Below are positions 44,055 to 53,235 of a stretch of DNA of 64,000 nucleotides, piece by piece (position 1 is the first letter of the stretch; every line of letters begins with the position of its first letter). The notes under the pieces are model-generated. The model saw nothing but the letters and a program-made list of their open reading frames with translations, did no database searches and had not been told where the DNA came from. A program made the position numbers and the translations under genes. The DNA lies in the NCBI RefSeq assembly GCF_014279775.1, contig NZ_CP047961.1, positions 1,550,001-1,614,000 on the forward strand. The letters are read 5' to 3'. Source of the stretch: Synechococcus sp. PROS-9-1. GTDB taxonomy: Bacteria; Cyanobacteriota; Cyanobacteriia; PCC-6307; Cyanobiaceae.

Positions 44055-45163
44055 GCACCCCACCTCTTGATTTAATTCTGGTGAGCACACCCATCGGACA
44101 CTTGGGCAGTGGTCGAGGTGGTGGTGTGGAACTGACGCTGACCTCGTTGTTGCGAGGTCTCGCAGCGAGAGGGCATCGGATCACCTTGGTCGCCCCTAAC
44201 GGATCGGTTGCGCCTGACGACTGCCCTGGACTCGCAATACACACCGCAGGGGGGGCAGATCAACCCAGCTGGCAACATGCCGAAAGAGACGCTTCTGTTC
44301 AAATTCCCTTTGATGGTGTGCTGCCCCATCTGTGGGACCTTGCTTTGTCCTTAGGCGAGAACGCCGATGCGGTGATCAACTTCAGCTACGACTGGTTACC
44401 GCTCTGGCTCACCCCCCATTCCAAGTGCTCGTTATTTCATCTGGTGAGCATGGGGTCTGTGTCGCAGGCGATGGATGAGGCCATCTCTCAACTCGCCCGC
44501 TGGGACCAGAGGCGAATGTCATTCCATACCGAACGACAGGCTGGGGATTTTTCGTTGACCAGTCCACCCTCAATTGTGGGGAATGGCTTTGACCTCACGC
44601 GTTACCAGTTGCAGTTGACCCTCCATGGCCCACTGGGTTGGGCCGGTCGAATCGCACCTGAAAAAGGCCTCGAAGATGCTGCAGCTGTTGCCGCTGCTCT
44701 GGGAGAAACGCTTCTGGTTTGGGGCTACGTCGAAGATGCTGGATATGCGCAATCGGTCGAAGCCGCCGTGCCTCCCGGAACCATTAATTGGCGTGGTTTT
44801 CAGCCAACCCACCAACTTCAGAAGGAGTTGGGATGCTGCCGCGCCCTTCTGAATACGCCCAAATGGAATGAGGCCTACGGCAATGTGGTGGTAGAAGCCA
44901 TGGCCTGTGGTGTCCCTGTTGTGGCCTATGACCGCGGCGGTCCGGGCGAACTGATTCAAGACGGAATAACAGGATGGCTTGTGCCTCCCGATGATCTCGA
45001 GGCCCTAAAAATGGCCAGCAGCAAACTTGATCAAATCGATCGACACGCTTGTCGCCTTTGGGTGGAGCAGAACGCCAGCCATACGGTGTTTGCGCAACGC
45101 GTTGAGGCTTGGATCAGGCAGGGCCTCTCTGCAAGGAATGGCACGATCGCCCCATGTCGATGA
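44051..45163 (+). CDS. Glycosyltransferase, group 1 (GT4-like)
   Basis: ATG at 44051 lies in the ATGA overlap with the EamA stop. The 370-aa protein has a GT-B fold: PIGHLGSGRGGGVELTLTSL in the first domain, GWAGRIAPEKGLEDAAAVAA in the second, and the EAMACGVPVVAYDRGGPGEL motif with the two catalytic Glu. Probably adds a sugar to a lipid-linked or extracellular polysaccharide. Overlaps the next start by 10 bases. Confidence 0.88.
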   Translation: MSTPPLDLILVSTPIGHLGSGRGGGVELTLTSLLRGLAARGHRITLVAPNGSVAPDDCPGLAIHTAGGADQPSWQHAERDASVQIPFDGVLPHLWDLALSLGENADAVINFSYDWLPLWLTPHSKCSLFHLVSMGSVSQAMDEAISQLARWDQRRMSFHTERQAGDFSLTSPPSIVGNGFDLTRYQLQLTLHGPLGWAGRIAPEKGLEDAAAVAAALGETLLVWGYVEDAGYAQSVEAAVPPGTINWRGFQPTHQLQKELGCCRALLNTPKWNEAYGNVVVEAMACGVPVVAYDRGGPGELIQDGITGWLVPPDDLEALKMASSKLDQIDRHACRLWVEQNASHTVFAQRVEAWIRQGLSARNGTIAPCR

Positions 45164-47007
45164 TCAACGCTCCCGCCGACCCACGGATCTCGCCACGACA
45201 GCGCAGCCGAGGGATGTGGCTGATTTTGGCGCTTGGCCTTGCCCTGTTCTGCTGGCAGCTGGGTTGCACTGGTCTTGTCGATGAAACCCCACCGCTCTTT
45301 GCAGCCGCGGGTCGTGCCATGGCACGCACCGGTGACTGGTTAACACCTCGGGTCAATGGATTGCCCAGATTCGACAAACCGCCCCTGGTGTACTGGCTGA
45401 TGGGGTTGGTGTACTCGATTCCTGCCAACGAGCTCTGGGATCCACTGGGCACCTGGGCCGGCAGGCTTCCCTCAGCCCTTGCGAGTGTGGCCACCATGCT
45501 GATGATTGGGGACACCTTGATGGTGCATCCGGCCGAAAATGACCATCACCCTCGCCGCACCGCAGTCGCAGCAGCACTGGCCTTCGCTCTTTCCCCCTTA
45601 GTACAGCTCTGGAGTCGGACGGCCGTCAGTGATCCCTTACTCAGCGGCACTCTCGCTCTGAGCCTGCTCTGCCAGTGGCGTTGTTATGCCAGCGGAACGT
45701 CTCGGCGCTGGTGGCTCGCCTGGATTCTGCTCGCCTCAGCCGTTCTCACCAAAGGGCCTGTGGCCGTAGTCCTCAGTGGCATGACCCTTGCACTGTTTGC
45801 TCTGTTGCGCAGGGATCTCAAGGGCATCTCGCACTGCATCAAACCGCTTCGCGGCCTTGCTCTCACTGCCTTGATCAGCCTCCCCTGGTATTTCGCAGAG
45901 CTACTGGTCGAAGGCCAGCCTTTTTGGGACAGCTTTTTTGGCTATCACAACCTGCAACGCTTCACATCGGTCGTGAATAGCCACCTCCAACCCTGGTGGT
46001 TTTTCGGGGTGATTTTGGTTGTGGCATCCCTGCCCTTCACCCCCCTGTTGCTGCTTGGGCTGGGGCAAACCCTGCACCCTTCAAACCTGAAACGTGCCAT
46101 TTCATCCATCCAACCGCGCGCAACGCTGTCTCTTCAGAGTTTTGCCAGTTGCTGGCTTATTTCTGTATTGCTGCTGTTCACCACCGCGGCAACCAAGCTT
46201 CCGAGCTACTGGATTCCGGCAACGCCTGCTGCTGCCATTCTCATCGCCCTTGCAGCAAGGCCCCCTGAACGACAGAACCGCCTCCCTTTGGATTGGGCCT
46301 GGGGCACAACAATCTTGCTCACGTTTGTTTTGGCGGTGGGGTTCTGGAGTTCCTCGATCTGGATTCCTCTCATCGATGACCCCGAGATGCCCACGCTGCC
46401 AGCCGAATTGCTTGCAAGCCGCTTGGTTCTAAGGGCAGCGGTGTGCTTTTCGACCGCTATCGTTTTGGGCCTCTGGATGATCAGCAGGAAGGCCTCCGGT
46501 CGCTTGCTAGCCGTTCAGGGACCGCTGGTCGTGTTCCAGCTGATTGCCCTCATCCCGATGATTGGCCTAGGCGATCGCGTGCGTCAGCTTCCAGTGCGAA
46601 AGGCAGCAGCCACGATGCTTCGCGTCCAGACGCCGTCCGAACCCCTGGCGATGGTGGGAGCGATGAAGCCCTCTATGCACTTCTACACAGAGCAGGTGGT
46701 GGTGTATGAGGGACGCTCAGATTCTGCCCTCGTCAATCTTTCAGATCGGTTAAGCCATGAACGGCGCCGTGGATGGGTGGGACATCCCATCCACGCCAAT
46801 GAAGGGTCGCCAACCGTTCTGATCGTGATTGATTCCGGAACATTGGAGCGTTCTCACTGGAAAGGACTCGATCTCCAAGTGCTTGGGCAATTCGGGGTCT
46901 ACCAGGTTGTACGCCTCGACAGGGCCAAGCTGGAGCGACGGGCTGCCAAGCTTCAAACCGAAGGGGTCACACTGACGTGGAAGACTCCTCGTCCCGAGCG
47001 TTTTTGA
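45154..47007 (+). CDS. ArnT-like glycosyltransferase (GT83, PMT type)
   Basis: Polytopic membrane enzyme of 617 aa that uses a polyprenyl-phosphate sugar donor. ATG at 45154 (MSMINAPADPRISP) is preferred over the upstream GTG. LVDETPPLFAAAGRAMARTG is the conserved first loop with the catalytic acidic residue, followed by DWLTPRVNGLPRFDKPPLVY. About 11 helices follow, then a periplasmic C-terminal part. Likely modifies lipid A or a cell-surface glycan. Ends the three-gene operon. Confidence 0.87.
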   Translation: MSMINAPADPRISPRQRSRGMWLILALGLALFCWQLGCTGLVDETPPLFAAAGRAMARTGDWLTPRVNGLPRFDKPPLVYWLMGLVYSIPANELWDPLGTWAGRLPSALASVATMLMIGDTLMVHPAENDHHPRRTAVAAALAFALSPLVQLWSRTAVSDPLLSGTLALSLLCQWRCYASGTSRRWWLAWILLASAVLTKGPVAVVLSGMTLALFALLRRDLKGISHCIKPLRGLALTALISLPWYFAELLVEGQPFWDSFFGYHNLQRFTSVVNSHLQPWWFFGVILVVASLPFTPLLLLGLGQTLHPSNLKRAISSIQPRATLSLQSFASCWLISVLLLFTTAATKLPSYWIPATPAAAILIALAARPPERQNRLPLDWAWGTTILLTFVLAVGFWSSSIWIPLIDDPEMPTLPAELLASRLVLRAAVCFSTAIVLGLWMISRKASGRLLAVQGPLVVFQLIALIPMIGLGDRVRQLPVRKAAATMLRVQTPSEPLAMVGAMKPSMHFYTEQVVVYEGRSDSALVNLSDRLSHERRRGWVGHPIHANEGSPTVLIVIDSGTLERSHWKGLDLQVLGQFGVYQVVRLDRAKLERRAAKLQTEGVTLTWKTPRPERF

Positions 47008-47026
47008 GCAACGGAGCGGTCTCGAC

Positions 47027-47572
47027 CTAGGACGAACCATTCAGCTCTGAGAGCTTCAGTCTTCGACAAAACCCGCAGTGGCCCCAGAGTGCCATCTCTC
47101 CAGCAGGAGCAGGGCTTTTGCAGCAAGGGCATGAGGCCATTCCATGCACATCGATCCGGCTCGGATGGCGAGCCCAAACACTTTCTTCCGTGTCTAAATC
47201 AGCAGTGGGTGAAGGATGGTGTTGTTGGATCCTCAGATCACGCACGGCATGGCCTGCGCTTCGCACTGCCGCCAAGAGTTGAGGCTTGCTGTACTGCAGA
47301 GCCTGCCGCCATTGAGGGTGGCGGGCTCCCACCGTGAGGATCCCATGGCTCAAATTCAAGGGCTTGCAGTGATCAGCCAAGGGACGCCCCGCCAATTGGG
47401 GCCAGTCCTGCCAAAGCGCAGCAAGGGAGCCTTCTCGTCTCCAGGTGCTTCGCAGAGACTCCAGGCACTCCACAAGGGGCTGAACCGGCTGTGCCTGCGG
47501 CGGCACCAACACCTCTCCCAGACCAAAACGGCGCCGTTGGGATCGAGGTGCTCGCCCCATATCGTCATCCAA
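47027..47572 (-). CDS. DUF721/DciA-like protein with zinc ribbon
   Basis: A 181-aa protein. The N-terminal half (LVECLESLRSTWRREGSLAA; WPQLAGRPLADHCKPLNL; LTVGARHPQWRQALQYSK) is the DUF721 domain of DciA, which loads replicative helicase in many bacteria. The C-terminal part adds a four-Cys zinc ribbon (SCPCCKSPAPAGE and HCGFCRRL), not part of the usual DciA. Convergent with the ArnT-like gene and divergent from pspA. Confidence 0.8.
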   Translation of the reverse strand: MDDDMGRAPRSQRRRFGLGEVLVPPQAQPVQPLVECLESLRSTWRREGSLAALWQDWPQLAGRPLADHCKPLNLSHGILTVGARHPQWRQALQYSKPQLLAAVRSAGHAVRDLRIQQHHPSPTADLDTEESVWARHPSRIDVHGMASCPCCKSPAPAGEMALWGHCGFCRRLKLSELNGSS

Positions 47573-47639
47573 TGAAATTCGACCTTAGTGGGGAAAGGTG
47601 GTCCAGCTCGCTAATCTCTTGCACTGCTCGCACCGATCC

Positions 47640-48407
47640 ATGGGTTTCTTCGACCGGCTCAGCCGTCTGCTGCGCGCCAACCTCAATGATCTCGTCAGCA
47701 AAGCTGAGGATCCCGTCAAGATCCTCGATCAAGCCGTCTCGGACATGCAAGACGACCTGGTCAAGCTCCGACAGGCTGTTGCGATGGCGATAGCCAGTCA
47801 AAAAAGGCTCAAAAATCAAGCAGAGCAGGCCGAGTCTCAAGCCCGTACCTGGTATGAGCGCGCCGAACTTGCACTCAAGAAAAACGAGGATGACTTAGCG
47901 CGCGAGGCCCTCACCCGTCGCAAAACCTTTCAGGAAACGGCTACTTCTCTTGGCACCCAGGTTCAAACTCAGAGCGCTCAAGTTGAAACGCTCAAAAAAA
48001 GCCTGGTCGCTCTGGAGGGAAAGATTGCCGAGGCACGAACCAAGAAAGACATGCTCAAAGCCAGGGCTCAAGCCGCCCAGGCCCAACAGCAGCTCCAGAG
48101 CGCTGTTGGCAGCATGGGAACCAATTCAGCCATGGCTGCCTTCGAGCGCATGGAAGACAAGGTTCAATCTCTCGAAGCCAGTAGCCAGGCAGCAGCTGAG
48201 CTCGCTGGTGCTGACCTCGATAGCCAGTTCGCTGCGCTGGAAGGTGGCGACGATGTGGACGATGAATTGGCAGCTCTGAGAAAGCAGGTCGAGGGAGGCG
48301 CCGAGACTGCGGCTCTCCCAGCAGCCGACTCCGAGGTGAAACCCGTCAAAGTGGAAGAGGTGGATGCTGATCTGGAGGAGCTGCGTCGATCTATCGACAA
48401 ACTGTGA
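47640..48407 (+). CDS. Phage-shock protein A / Vipp1 (IM30) homolog
   Basis: ESCRT-III-like membrane-remodelling protein needed for thylakoid maintenance. ATG at 47640 gives MGFFDRLSRLLRANLNDLVS, the amphipathic membrane-binding helix. The rest is a long coiled coil to about residue 200 (RTWYERAELALKKNEDDLAR). The C-terminal tail (EEVDADLEELRRSIDKL) forms the Vipp1-type helix that separates it from PspA. Total 255 aa. Confidence 0.92.
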   Translation: MGFFDRLSRLLRANLNDLVSKAEDPVKILDQAVSDMQDDLVKLRQAVAMAIASQKRLKNQAEQAESQARTWYERAELALKKNEDDLAREALTRRKTFQETATSLGTQVQTQSAQVETLKKSLVALEGKIAEARTKKDMLKARAQAAQAQQQLQSAVGSMGTNSAMAAFERMEDKVQSLEASSQAAAELAGADLDSQFAALEGGDDVDDELAALRKQVEGGAETAALPAADSEVKPVKVEEVDADLEELRRSIDKL

Positions 48408-48464
48408 TGAATCAACGCCTTCAGCAGCCGAGTTCATAGGATTCATTCAGTTCAACGATCACCC

Positions 48465-48791
48465 GTGTCTTCAGCTGTTTCCGACTTCACAGATGCAGCG
48501 TTCGAGCAGGAGGTGTTGAATGCGTCTACGACCGTTTTGGTTGACTTCTGGGCCCCATGGTGTGGCCCATGCCGGTTAATGGCACCTTTGATGGACTGGG
48601 CCTCTGAGACCTACACCGATCGCCTTTTGGTGGGAAAGCTTGAAGTGGATGGCAATCCGATCACCCGCGATGGTTTCAAAGTTCAAGGCATTCCAACCCT
48701 GATTCTGTTCCGTAACGGCCAGGAAATCGCTCGACACGAAGGGGCCATTGCCCGCCCTCAGCTGCAAGCCTTTCTGGATGCTCACCTCTAA
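48465..48791 (+). CDS. Thioredoxin
   Basis: Redox protein of 108 aa that reduces target disulfides. GTG start at 48465. The active site is WCGPC in FWAPWCGPCRLMAPLMD, and the cis-Pro loop GIPTLILF follows. The DGNPITRDGFKVQ segment and the total length are normal. The gene overlaps the aminotransferase start by 14 bases, suggesting coupling. Confidence 0.95.
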   Translation: MSSAVSDFTDAAFEQEVLNASTTVLVDFWAPWCGPCRLMAPLMDWASETYTDRLLVGKLEVDGNPITRDGFKVQGIPTLILFRNGQEIARHEGAIARPQLQAFLDAHL

Positions 48792-49971
48792 GCGTCTGGC
48801 TCGCCTCGGGAGCGGAGTATTTGATCGCAATGATCAGCGCAAGCGCCTGTACAAGCTCGGAGCAACACAACAGCAGCAACCGCTGATCGACCTCTCCTTG
48901 GGATGCACTGATCTGCTCCCCCCGCCCGCTGCAGTGCAGGCCATGGGGGACCACCTCCAGGAGCCAAGGAGCGCGGCGTACTGTCTGCACGCGGCCACGG
49001 CTTCGTTTCGAGAGGCCGCCGCAGCCTGGTGTGAGCAGCGTCTGGGGGTGACGGTGGATCCTGAGCGAGAAGTCCTGCTCCTGGTTGGATCTCAAGAGGG
49101 GACCGCCCATTTCCCGCTGACGGTCTTGGATCCAGGAGATCAAGCCCTAATTCTTGATCCGTCTTACCCCTCCCATCGCGGGGGCCTTGAATTAGCAGAT
49201 GCCTCCATTCAGACCCTGCCTCTCACACCGGAGCGAGGTTGGGCACCAAATTTCAAGGCGATCACAGCCAGTGAGTGGGATCAACTGCGTCTGTTAATGC
49301 TGGGTTTTCCCCATAACCCCACAGCTTGTGTTGGCCAACAATCCTGGCTTGATGAAGCAATGAGTCAGGCCCAACATCATGATCTGGTGGTCGCCCACGA
49401 CAATCCTTATCTAGATCTAGCGCTTGAAGGAGAAGCCCCTTCCCTACTGCGTTGTCCCCACTGGCGGGAACGTGGGATCGAGTTCTTTTCTCTTTCCAAG
49501 GGATGGTGTCTTGGTGGCTTTCGCCTGGCATTCGCAATCGGAGCCGAACCCCTGATTACGGCCTTGAGGCAGATCAAAAGCGTGATCGACTTCAATCAAT
49601 GCCAGGCGCTGCAGCAGGGTGCTGTTGTGGCCCTATCGGCGCACGCCGATTGGCCAGCCAATCTCCTGCCGATCTACCGCGAACGGCGTGATCGAACGCG
49701 CGCTGCACTGTCTGGTCTTGGATGGTCGGTCCCATCGCCATCCATGGCCCTTTATCTCTGGATGCCCCTTCCTGCATGGGCCCGCGCCAAAGGATGGGGC
49801 GACGAGCAGATGGCTGCTCAGCTTCTGGAACATTGCGGGGTTGTGCTCACACCTGGCTCCGGGTTTGGAAAGGCTGGACGTGATTGGTTACGCCTTGCCT
49901 TAGTCCGTCCAGTCGACGAACTTGAGGCTGCCGTCGAACGACTCACGCCTTGGTGGCAACAGCAGTGCTGA
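48778..49971 (+). CDS. PLP-dependent class I/II aminotransferase
   Basis: Fold-type I aminotransferase of 397 aa, close in pattern to LL-diaminopimelate aminotransferase and related enzymes. ATG at 48778 (MLTSKRLARLGSGVFDRNDQ) overlaps the trx stop. PLP binding is by the Lys in SLSKGWCLGGFRLAFAIG; LMLGFPHNPTAC holds the substrate-Asn segment, and NPYLDL follows. The substrate cannot be told from sequence alone. The stop region overlaps the birA start by 22 bases. Confidence 0.88.
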   Translation: MLTSKRLARLGSGVFDRNDQRKRLYKLGATQQQQPLIDLSLGCTDLLPPPAAVQAMGDHLQEPRSAAYCLHAATASFREAAAAWCEQRLGVTVDPEREVLLLVGSQEGTAHFPLTVLDPGDQALILDPSYPSHRGGLELADASIQTLPLTPERGWAPNFKAITASEWDQLRLLMLGFPHNPTACVGQQSWLDEAMSQAQHHDLVVAHDNPYLDLALEGEAPSLLRCPHWRERGIEFFSLSKGWCLGGFRLAFAIGAEPLITALRQIKSVIDFNQCQALQQGAVVALSAHADWPANLLPIYRERRDRTRAALSGLGWSVPSPSMALYLWMPLPAWARAKGWGDEQMAAQLLEHCGVVLTPGSGFGKAGRDWLRLALVRPVDELEAAVERLTPWWQQQC

Positions 49972-50747
49972 ACCATCACCAACGCGCAGGAGCGCTGCTC
50001 CATCGCCTTCGCAGACAGCAATGTGATGGTTGGAGGCTGAAATGCAAACCAGTTTGTGCAAGCACGGAAATTGAACTGAGCCATTGGCTTCAGTCGGTGC
50101 CCTGGCGCGGAGAACGTCCTCGAGCTGTTCTGGCCGATCATCAAACCAGAGGACAGGGCCAGCGTGGCCGCCGCTGGGTAGCAGCCCGTGGAGGGGTCTG
50201 GATCAGCGCTGCTCTTCCCTGGGATTCGCGCAGCGGTCATGCCGACATGCTCGGGCTGATGGTGGCGTACGCCTTATGTGACCGCCTGGAACAGGCGGGG
50301 CTACCCGTCCAAATCAAATGGCCCAACGATCTCCTCATCGATTCCCGCAAACTGGCTGGATTGCTTCCTCGACTGGTTTTTCGTGGCGGCCGTTTGCGCA
50401 TGGTGCGCATTGGAGTTGGAATGAATGTGGCCAACCCCGTTCCCGCTGGGGCCATTGCCCTTCGCGACCTCCTGCCACCTGGATGCGCCAGACGAGAGGT
50501 TTGGACAGTGGAGGTCTTAAGGGCCTTGGAGAGAATCCAGACCCTGGCAAACCGTCCAGAGCTTGTGCGTCGTGAGATAGAGAACCGCCTTTGGGCCAAT
50601 CAGGTGAAGGATCCTCAGAGCGGAGAGATCTGGGAGATCCAAGGATTGGCCCCGAATGGAGCCCTTCAACTTTGCCAAGGAGCCCGGGCCGCCAGCTGGA
50701 CCCGCTGGCCTCATACCAACCATGACAATCTCTACAATCTCGTCTGA
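49950..50747 (+). CDS. birA: Biotin-[acetyl-CoA carboxylase] ligase
   Basis: Attaches biotin to the carboxyl carrier protein of acetyl-CoA carboxylase. The catalytic loop GQGQRGRRW, KWPNDLLIDSRKLAGLL and GVGMNVANPVP are complete. No N-terminal HTH is present, so this is the monofunctional form, not a repressor. GTG start at 49950. 265 aa with the usual C-terminal SH3-like domain. Confidence 0.92.
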   Translation: MVATAVLNHHQRAGALLHRLRRQQCDGWRLKCKPVCASTEIELSHWLQSVPWRGERPRAVLADHQTRGQGQRGRRWVAARGGVWISAALPWDSRSGHADMLGLMVAYALCDRLEQAGLPVQIKWPNDLLIDSRKLAGLLPRLVFRGGRLRMVRIGVGMNVANPVPAGAIALRDLLPPGCARREVWTVEVLRALERIQTLANRPELVRREIENRLWANQVKDPQSGEIWEIQGLAPNGALQLCQGARAASWTRWPHTNHDNLYNLV

Positions 50748-50765
50748 GAAGACTTTTGAAACGAA

Positions 50766-51713
50766 GTGGTCCTGCGCTGGCTTGCTGCTCCCTTGGTGCT
50801 GACCCTGCCCTCTGCTCCGCAGAGCCCTCAAGGCCTTCCAGCACCACTGGCGCCCCTGCTTCCTCCTGCTGAACTTCGCGTCAAGCCGCCCCAACGTTTC
50901 GATCGCTCGTTGGAGGCCCTCGAACGCAATCAAATCATCACCCCGCAAGAGCGTCGAACGCTGGTAAGAGGAGCGGTGGCCAAGCCCATTGATATGCAGC
51001 GCTTTCAACAAGCCTGTCGAAGGGGCGCTCTGTCCAGGCGTGAATGTGCGACTGGTGTTGCCTTTCGCGGGCGTTCCAATCGCGCAAGCTTTCGCCAAAC
51101 GAATTGGCGTCTCGCTCCGATCTCGGTCCCCGTTTCTGCGCTTCTTGCAGGAGCCGGACATGGATTTCGATTGGAGTCCGTCTTCTCTGTATCGCCCAGA
51201 CCTCTTGCGATCGCAGGCAATGGTGATCAGCGCTTGCTCTTTCCCATCATCGGCTCTGCAATCACCACAAGTGAATTCGGAATGCGTCAGCATCCCGTGA
51301 TCGGCCGTTGGTTGATGCATGCAGGAAAAGACCTGGCCGCCCCAGAAGGAACTCCAGTTATCGCGGCACTCTCAGGCACGGTCATGAGCAGTGGACTCGC
51401 CGGGGGCTATGGCATCGCTGTGGAAGTGGAGCACAAGTTGCCCAGGCGACGCACGCTCTACGGGCATCTCTCAGAGATCTACGTCAAATCTGGGCAGAAG
51501 GTCCAACAGGGTGAGGTCATTGGAAGGGTCGGAAGCACCGGCCTGAGCACTGGGCCTCATCTTCATTTTGAACTGCGAACGAAGCAGGGAAAGGGATGGG
51601 TAGCAAAAGATCCCGGCGAGCTGGATCTCAACCCCATAACAACGTCTGGCACTGATGCCGTCTCGCTGCTTATTGGACAACTCATGAACAGTCTCGAGAG
51701 AGACAAAGCCTGA
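50766..51713 (+). CDS. M23 metallopeptidase (LytM-type), secreted
   Basis: Cell-wall hydrolase with a zinc active site. GTG start at 50766 and an N-terminal hydrophobic signal (LRWLAAPLVLTLPSA). The domain at about 185-290 shows the H...D pair in WLMHAGKDLAAPEGTPV and the HLHFEL motif in STGPHLHFELR. The region before it is low-complexity and may be a linker. Last gene of the plus-strand cluster, convergent with the response regulator 6 bases away. Confidence 0.88.
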   Translation: MVLRWLAAPLVLTLPSAPQSPQGLPAPLAPLLPPAELRVKPPQRFDRSLEALERNQIITPQERRTLVRGAVAKPIDMQRFQQACRRGALSRRECATGVAFRGRSNRASFRQTNWRLAPISVPVSALLAGAGHGFRLESVFSVSPRPLAIAGNGDQRLLFPIIGSAITTSEFGMRQHPVIGRWLMHAGKDLAAPEGTPVIAALSGTVMSSGLAGGYGIAVEVEHKLPRRRTLYGHLSEIYVKSGQKVQQGEVIGRVGSTGLSTGPHLHFELRTKQGKGWVAKDPGELDLNPITTSGTDAVSLLIGQLMNSLERDKA

Positions 51714-51718
51714 GCTAT

Positions 51719-52471
51719 TTAAGAGCTTGAGGAGACACTTTCATCTCTTAAAATAAAACCAACACCACGAACGGTATGGATCAAAGTCGGGAGATCCTTG
51801 CTTTCTATTTTTTGCCTTAAGTAGCGTATATAAACATCAAGCAAGTTGTCGTCTCCATAGAAATCTTCCCCCCAAACACCCTTCATGATTTCAGGCCTTT
51901 CCAACACTTTTCCGCTTCCACGCATCAGGAAACAAAGCAACTCATACTCCTTAACCGAAAGCTGGATTCTTTGCCCAGAACGATGCACATCCCTGGTTTG
52001 CATATTGATTGTTAAATCTCCAACCTCCAAATATGTTCGCTCGGCATCTTTCCCTTGCCCTGATACCGAAAAGCCTTGCGCTCTTCGCTGCATCGCTCTC
52101 AACCGAGCCATCAATTCTTCGATTGAAAAAGGTTTCACCAAATAGTCATCTACACCGGCATCAAGAGCTTTAACGCGATCGGCAATATCATCGTGACCGG
52201 TCAACATTAGGATCGGAGTTGTCACTCCGCTACTGCGAATTCGCTGACATATGTCCACACCGGAGAAATCCGGAAGGTTCCAATCCAGAACAATGAGATC
52301 AGGCTCTGGGTGGCTTCTGGCTTTGATTAATCCAGTGGCGCCATCAGACGCGACCTCAACGTCATACCCCTCAACGTCTAACTCCAATCGCAACAACTCA
52401 GTCAAGCGGACTTCGTCATCCACAAGCAGAATTCGAATCTTTTGATCAGAGGGTTCTGGCAACTGAGCCAT
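51719..52471 (-). CDS. OmpR-type response regulator
   Basis: Two-component transcription factor of 250 aa. The receiver domain (1-125) has acidic pocket residues D18/D19, phospho-acceptor D63 in VLDWNLP, T91 and K113. The winged-helix output domain is at about 150-245 (SVKEYELLCFLMRGSGKVLE; YIRYLRQKIES). It belongs to the OmpR/PhoB family, but I will not choose a specific name. No histidine kinase adjoins it. It follows the ABC ATPase by 20 bases. Confidence 0.9.
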   Translation of the reverse strand: MAQLPEPSDQKIRILLVDDEVRLTELLRLELDVEGYDVEVASDGATGLIKARSHPEPDLIVLDWNLPDFSGVDICQRIRSSGVTTPILMLTGHDDIADRVKALDAGVDDYLVKPFSIEELMARLRAMQRRAQGFSVSGQGKDAERTYLEVGDLTINMQTRDVHRSGQRIQLSVKEYELLCFLMRGSGKVLERPEIMKGVWGEDFYGDDNLLDVYIRYLRQKIESKDLPTLIHTVRGVGFILRDESVSSSS

Positions 52472-52491
52472 TTTCTCAGCAACTCCCCTTT

Positions 52492-53235
52492 TTAATGAGG
52501 TGAAGGCGTTTTAAGGCCTGGGTTAATGCGGTTTTGTGCCACTCGCTCGACCTTCCCGTCGTGAAAGTGAATCACAGTCTGGGCACGAGCTGCCACATCG
52601 TCTTCATGGGTGACGAGAACGATCGTGATGCCTTGAGCATGCAACTCATCAAACAAATTCAGAACGTCATGCGTCGTGCGTGAATCCAAAGCACCGGTGG
52701 GCTCATCAGCGAGCAGAAGAGCGGGCTTGTTAATCATCGCTCTCGCGATGGCCACCCGCTGCTGCTGACCACCCGACAGTTGGTTGGGGCGATTTTCCAT
52801 TCTTTTCCCAAGGCCAACCTGCTTAAGAGCTGCAACAGCCCTTTGCTCGCGCTCCAAGGAAGGAAGGCCTGCATAAATCATTGGCAGCATCACATTCTCC
52901 AGTGCCGTCGCATGGGGTAAGAGATGGAACTGCTGAAACACAAAACCCAGTTCCTTGTTGCGCAGATCTGCTAACGCATCGTCATCAAGCCGCTCAACAG
53001 CACTCCCATTCAGCCAATAGGAGCCGCTGGTGGGTCGATCCAGGCATCCCAAAACATTCATCGCTGTGCTCTTGCCCGATCCACTCGCACCCATCACAGC
53101 CAGGTAGTCACCACGACGCACATCAAGATCAAGCCCATTGAGAGCTTTGACCTCCGTTTCTCCAGAGCCATAGACCTTGCTGACATCTCGGAGCTGAGCC
53201 ACCGCTGGGCGGCCTTCATCAAAGAGATCAGCCAA
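52492..53235 (-). CDS. ABC transporter ATP-binding protein (MacB/LolD type), TTG start
   Basis: ATPase of 247 aa. Walker [10 protein letters not shown], signature [15 protein letters not shown] and Walker [14 protein letters not shown] are complete. The Q-loop and [20 protein letters not shown] place it in the LolD/MacB group. TTG at 53235 overlaps the ndhB stop by 8 bases; the frame is open farther upstream (to 53310) but that would run through ndhB. The partner permease is not in the window. Confidence 0.85.
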   Translation of the reverse strand: MADLFDEGRPAVAQLRDVSKVYGSGETEVKALNGLDLDVRRGDYLAVMGASGSGKSTAMNVLGCLDRPTSGSYWLNGSAVERLDDDALADLRNKELGFVFQQFHLLPHATALENVMLPMIYAGLPSLEREQRAVAALKQVGLGKRMENRPNQLSGGQQQRVAIARAMINKPALLLADEPTGALDSRTTHDVLNLFDELHAQGITIVLVTHEDDVAARAQTVIHFHDGKVERVAQNRINPGLKTPSPH

